A stretch of 21,057 nucleotides of DNA from Isoetes engelmannii (taxonomy: Eukaryota > Streptophyta > Lycopodiopsida > Isoetales > Isoetaceae), in NCBI GenBank assembly GCA_011763485.2, contig JAANSK020273824.1:1-21057 (forward strand). Reading direction: 5' to 3'. A program made the position numbers and the translations under genes. This document shows, piece after piece, positions 17,459 through 21,057 of this stretch. The notes under the pieces are model-generated. The model saw nothing but the letters and a program-made list of their open reading frames with translations, was not told the origin of the DNA and did not search any database. The stretch's first letter is position 1. Each line of letters starts with the position of its first letter.

Positions 17459-18060
17459 TTAGCGTGGCTCGGTCATGACTTCTTGAAGATATGACCCAAG
17501 AGATCCCACCGCATCAGCACTCAACAAAAGATGCAGCCGCTGGTTGGGCACTACCAGTTGAGGATAGAACGCCCTAATGTGTTCATACGAGGGGTAAGCC
17601 CTATAGGGCAAGATGTTCATCTTCAATGACCCCTTGACGACAGCACTGTCCAGTCCGGTCTTCTCGTGCTTCCTTCTTTGCCCATTGCCCCATTTCAATA
17701 CGGAGGCGATACCTACCTGTGCAAATGGAAGCTATCAGCCTACGTTTTTTTATGGACAGTGGGGTGCGTAGGTACTGGTGTGGGCCCCGCTTCAGTGAGG
17801 GATTTACCTGCTGCCTATAGTGTGCCAACTTGACTTGTGTCAGAGCCTCGGCGTCTCACAACTTACTAAGGAAACAAGTGTCAATTCTTCTTGCTCCTCC
17901 TTTGTGCGGCCCACACCTGTGTGCCTGGACATGCCACTGGGAGAGCTACTGGGCCTGCATGTCCCTCCAGCAAGCTTTAAGGCACTGCGGATGCATTGCG
18001 GCTGCGAAGGTTGTCTTAGTTAGGCGCTCATCCCCCATACAAACTACCTTCTGAAAGTAC
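17459..18060 (-). pseudogene. LINE C-terminal fragment, copy 1
   Basis: On the minus strand this encodes the end of a non-LTR retrotransposon ORF2, downstream of the reverse transcriptase. It reads LAHYRQQVNPSLKRGPHQYL, RTPLSIKKRRLIASICTG, YRLRIEMGQWAKKEARED, GQCCRQGVIEDEH, then, after a frameshift near 17620, YEHIRAFYPQLVV and GSLGSYLQEVM. The C-terminal zinc-finger pattern (CxxC...EDExH...C) has lost its first Cys (RTG-QCC; the sister copy has ICQCC). More diverged codons continue upstream to about 18060 with stops (for example CWRDMQAQ then a stop). Neither the 3' UTR hairpin nor the 3' terminus seen in copy 2 is recognisable at the low-coordinate edge, so it is truncated on both sides. 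Confidence 0.8.
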
Positions 18061-18566
18061 AGGAGGTGGCAGCATATGGCTACTCTCTAGGGTGGGAAGA
18101 AACATGCTTCCTGCAACAAAATATGATACGACACTATGGACTGTAGAATGATGTTTTTGTAGTCTCTATGTGTAAGAATGCATGTGTGCCTCATTACTTT
18201 TAGGTATTTTAAGAGGAAAAAAATTAAGTTTGTGCACTATTACTTCTAGACTAATAATGCGAATGAAGGTCTAATTTGAATCATGCCATGCAATTTAGAA
18301 GGCCATTTTTGGGAGTGACCTTAAGAAAAAAGCATGGGCAACCCTTCAATTTCCAACCTTGCCATAAAAGCAGGTTAAGCGACATTTTGTTGCATGCTCA
18401 AGCAATACCATGTGCCAATAGATTCTGATTTAGCTAGCATTTTCTATCGTTTTAGTGGATCTACCCAATATTCCGATGGATCTACCTCAAATTATGAGAA
18501 TCTACCCTCCATTCCATTATTATTTACCTGCCACAAAATGTTACTTAAACTGCTTGCACATCACGA

Positions 18567-18614
18567 GAATGCATCTCTACCTTGCATTCCGGCAAGGTCA
18601 GTAGAGATGCATTC
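18567..18614. repeat. Perfect 14-bp inverted repeat with inner stem
   Basis: GAATGCATCTCTAC (18567-18580) pairs perfectly with GTAGAGATGCATTC (18601-18614). Between them CTTGC and GCAAG form a further 5-bp stem around ATTCCG, leaving GTCA unpaired on one side. The whole folds into one 48-nt hairpin. Confidence 0.9.
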
Positions 18615-19036
18615 ACTTACACGACAAGTACTACTACCCCAAAAAAATACATATAGAATTTCCTTTTATGTATAACAACGGGGGATAAAATTGACTTTTA
18701 AAATCGGGGTATTTGGCCATAATCCCTCCTTTCCTCATTTGTAAGATATACCCCGTTACGCTATTTGACTCTAAACCACTAGGACCAATAATTTGCTGGT
18801 TATTTTAGTTTATGTTTCTTTTAGGTAACTTTGGTTACCAAACTTCAACGGGCACTACCAAAGCGCTGCTTAACATACTCGCATTCCAAATAGCAATGTA
18901 AATCAAAACTTACAGTTTTAAAGCACACGCAATTTTACATCTCCAAAGTTTTTTTCATTGACATAAAAAAAAGGTACATCACTTCAAGATAATTATAGGG
19001 ATCCATCTCAGGATCTACATCAACTGCAGAACAGAG

Positions 19037-19207
19037 GAATCATACTTCAAGAACAAGAGAGGAAAATCATTCTTCAACAATTCTTCGAAAACCTTCCATA
19101 GTAGGGGCAAGAAGGGGAAAATCATTCTTCAACGGGGCAAAATAATCCCTAAGGACAGAAGGCAAATCGTATTCTTCAAGAACAGGGCAAATCATTATTC
19201 AAGAACG
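19037..19207 (+). repeat. Iterated GGNAAATCATTCTTCAA motif
   Basis: Five related copies begin near 19037, 19061, 19114, 19161 and 19185 (for example GGGGAAAATCATTCTTCAAC, GGCAAATCGTATTCTTCAAG and GGGCAAATCATTATTCAAGA), mostly followed by AAC or AACAAG. It is a diverged short tandem or dispersed repeat with no coding content. Confidence 0.7.
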
Positions 19208-19721
19208 GGGACAAGAAAGTCAAAATCAATCTTTCTTGCAGAAACTCTGGCCTGCCATTTCGTCTACCAGTAAAGCGCCTTCGGAGCTGTGTCTTGGATT
19301 TAAGACATGCTCGTGGAACTAGGTTACGAATTGAATATCATTGTAGCCATCTGTGGAACTGCCAGAAAAGAATGCAAACCTATGATAAGCATTGAAATCT
19401 AATCAACAAACGAATAATACATCAACATCCTAGAAATGTAACTTATATTAAAGCACAGCAGCTCTCATAACTAATAATCCCTAGAAGCTTCTCTCACAGC
19501 AGCAGCTTCCATTGCCGAGAATATATTAGTTTAAAGATCTGGCATTATAGTCGAAGATCTTCCTCCAGTCATGAAAAACACGAAATGCAAGCAAGAAATG
19601 CGTGAAAATCCTTAAAAAAATGCAAACAAGTTAGTAAATATCCTGGAAAACAAAAGTCAACAAATAGAATAGAACATAATAGATTTTTTATGGTCCACGG
19701 AGACCAATTGGCCTATAGGAC

Positions 19722-20270
19722 CTAAACAAAGAGAGCAGCAAGCTTATTACTGTCAAGGATTAAAAAACTCCTGCCCCAAAGGGAAAAACCTTGGCAGTAA
19801 TAAGTATGCTGGTATACTGTGCAATAATATAGTGCAATTTTGTACTGCACTAGAGGACACAACTGAGTCCGTGTATCCATGACCTCTTGAAGATATGAGC
19901 CCAGCAAGCCCATTAAGGCCGTGTTTAATAGCTCATGCAACGACTGGCCAGGCACAATTTATTGAGCACACTGTGCTCAGATATGATCAAATGCTGGACA
20001 GGTCTGGGTCGCATGATATTCATCCTCAATGGCTCCATGTTGGCAACACTGACAGATCTTGTCCTCGCGTGCCTCCCGAGTCCATCGACCTATCTCAATG
20101 CGGAGGCAATGTGCACCTGTGCAGATGGAAGCTATCAATCTGCGCCTCTTCATAGGCAAATGAGTACGTAAGTAGTGTTATGGGCCTCATGTGAGCATCG
20201 GATTGACCTATTATTGATAGTGTGCAAGTTTGACGTATGTAGCATTTGCATCCCAGAGCAACTATTGATG
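19722..20270 (-). pseudogene. LINE C-terminal fragment, copy 2
   Basis: Paralogous to the 17459-18060 fragment. It reads LRTHLPMKRRRLIASICTG, HCLRIEIGRWTREAREDKI, then CQCCQHGAIEDEYHATQTCP, which preserves the CxxC-H-C zinc-binding set of LINE ORF2 ends, and AFDHI followed by a stop at about 19976. A shifted frame continues to GLLGSYLQEVM and ends near 19722. Outside the frame lies a 15-bp inverted repeat of the 3' region (19744-19803). Copy 1 and copy 2 share the SYLQEVM end and the RRLIASICTG core, so they belong to one family. It is broken by stops and one frameshift. Confidence 0.82.
19744..19803 (-). repeat. 15-bp inverted repeat in the LINE 3' region
   Basis: TTATTACTGTCAAGG (19744-19758) pairs with CCTTGGCAGTAATAA (19789-19803) with one mismatch, giving a stem around a 30-nt loop. 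It sits 60-120 nt from the LINE 3' end, where 3'-UTR hairpins can be recognised by the reverse transcriptase. That role is speculative here. Confidence 0.85.
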
Positions 20271-20283
20271 ACATGGGTAGAAG

Positions 20284-20910
20284 ATGCAGAGGTGCGTGCT
20301 ATCACACAGACAGGTTTTTGGCCCAGACACTATACCTGATCACATTTTCACTCTCAGGACACTGATTGAGGATAGCAGGAATCACTGGCAAGACACATGT
20401 ACTGTTGTTTTCTGTATTTCACAAAAGCTTTTGATAATGTGTCTGGGAAGAAGTTGTGGGACAGATTGAGGTAGCTGGGGACCCCTGTTGACTTGAAAAA
20501 TGCAATATACTGGTTAGATGAGGACAGCCAGTTGCCAGTAGTATTGGAGTATGCCAGGGTTCTCTCGGACGCTCTTTGGACTATACATTGATCAATTGGA
20601 AGATTGGCTTTCTGAACATGGCGGCGAGGGGGGGGGCTCATGCATCACATATTTCGGCGACTCATATACACTCACGACGTAGACCTCTTGGCCCACACTC
20701 CAGAAGAGATTCAACGTCACTTGGATTCTCTAGACACTTTTTGCCGATTCACTGACATGCAAGTTAACAAGCCAAACCTAAGGTTATGCTGGTTTCATCC
20801 TCCCTACAGCCAAGGCCTCCCTCCCTCACTTACTAGGGACAGAATGTGGAGGTAGCCCGGACCTATAAATATTTAGGAGTAGAGTTTTCTACTACCACAC
20901 ACTGGAATGC
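20284..20910 (+). pseudogene. LINE reverse-transcriptase core, inactivated
   Basis: Non-LTR reverse-transcriptase blocks appear in order across all three plus frames: DHIFTLRTLIEDS (20338-20376), KAFDNVSGKKLWDRLR then a TAG at 20472-20474, and GVCQG (20546-20560; GVRQG expected). Next are LFGLYIDQLEDWLSEHGG (20572-20625), RLIYTHDVDLLAHTPEEIQR (20658 on), LDTFCRFTDMQVN and YKYLGVEFS (20864-20890). The catalytic YADD box reads YTHD (20667-20678), so one active-site Asp is lost. A run of nine G at 20628-20636 coincides with one of several frameshifts. An intact protein would reverse-transcribe LINE RNA at a nicked target. The clade (RTE-, L1- or jockey-like) is not certain. Confidence 0.85.
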
Positions 20911-20928
20911 TGTGACGTTCCATAATAT

Positions 20929-20950
20929 TATACGGTATAAATACCGTATA
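20929..20950. repeat. 10-bp palindromic stem (TATACGGTAT)
   Basis: TATACGGTAT (20929-20938), loop AA, ATACCGTATA (20941-20950), perfect. It lies just after the last LINE-like codon. ACGGTAT recurs at about 21009, and the remainder of the window (20951-21057) shows no gene. Confidence 0.85.
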
Positions 20951-21057
20951 TTATGTATGCCACGTCACTGGTACATGCCATAGATACGTCATGTACCCTG
21001 CACCGTAGACGGTATAGCCCACCCACGGAGCACCGTGCCCGTCGAACCACAATATTG

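Larger units (their letters stand above)
18061..19683. other. Non-coding stretch with short repeats
   Basis: No gene recognised. It contains a strong hairpin (18567-18614), a 6-bp GGTAAC/GTTACC stem near 18824-18840, and an iterated motif described separately. A 93-codon frame at 18394-18675 runs through the hairpin and shows no family. Confidence 0.5.
19684..20910 (-). mobile_element. LINE insertion with 5' inversion (twin-priming structure)
   Basis: Read on the minus strand, the 3' part of a LINE (20270 to ~19684: C-terminal zinc finger, 3' UTR, then a short ATAAAAAATCT end) is preceded directly by the more 5' part of the element (reverse transcriptase) in inverted orientation (20284-20910 reads on +). 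The junction is at about 20270-20284. This 5'-segment-inverted layout is the known product of twin priming during target-primed reverse transcription. That both halves come from one element is inferred from adjacency and order; I could not identify a target duplication. Confidence 0.6.

Noticed and set aside
18394-18675. 93-codon plus-strand frame
   Set aside because: Passes through the 48-nt hairpin and short repeats; no recognisable protein features.

Overview
The window looks like repeat-rich land-plant nuclear DNA. It is AT-rich and contains a plant-type tRNA-Ala, a PPR-protein relic with plant (PLS-type) phrasing, PIF/Harbinger and Mutator-like transposons, and LINE remnants. The PPR wording would suit a seed-free plant such as a fern, but that is only a guess. 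I found no complete, intact protein gene. Most open frames here are chance frames or the debris of mobile elements.

Layout. 1-2200: no recognised gene, but many two-copy local tandem duplications. 2265-2393 (-): a possible first exon ending at a good splice donor. Upstream of it, at 2578-2755, lies an 89-90 bp duplication with two TGACGTGGCG motifs. 2881-6285: a 3.4 kb element with related inverted ends and an exact 9-bp flanking repeat (ACCCTTGAC), so probably a non-autonomous Mutator-like element. It carries 17 copies of a quasi-palindromic 20-mer, a nested Tourist-type MITE (3034-3923, TTA target duplication) and an unassigned coding-like ORF (4651-4944, -). 6300-8620: foldbacks, a GGAAGA microsatellite and a tRNA-derived SINE-like block. 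8627-8699: tRNA-Ala(TGC) with a damaged acceptor stem. 9670-10090 (-): a PPR pseudogene. 10765-11610: an 846 bp Mutator-like MITE with an exact 9-bp target duplication.

11.7-17 kb: a decayed PIF/Harbinger transposon. Its Myb/SANT-like partner gene (12019-13090, +) and its DDE transposase (16573-15231, -) face each other. Both have frameshifts, the transposase has three in-frame stops, and its first catalytic Asp is now Asn. 17.4-18.1 kb and 19.7-20.9 kb: LINE remnants. In the second, the reverse-transcriptase core (+) and the C-terminal zinc-finger end (-) are joined 5'-to-5', the arrangement produced by twin priming.

The region reads as a mobile-element graveyard with nested insertions rather than a set of cooperating genes. 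Its most distinctive features are the 20-mer arrays in the 3.4 kb element, the twin-primed LINE, and the tRNA-Ala copy that has lost its G3:U70 identity pair.
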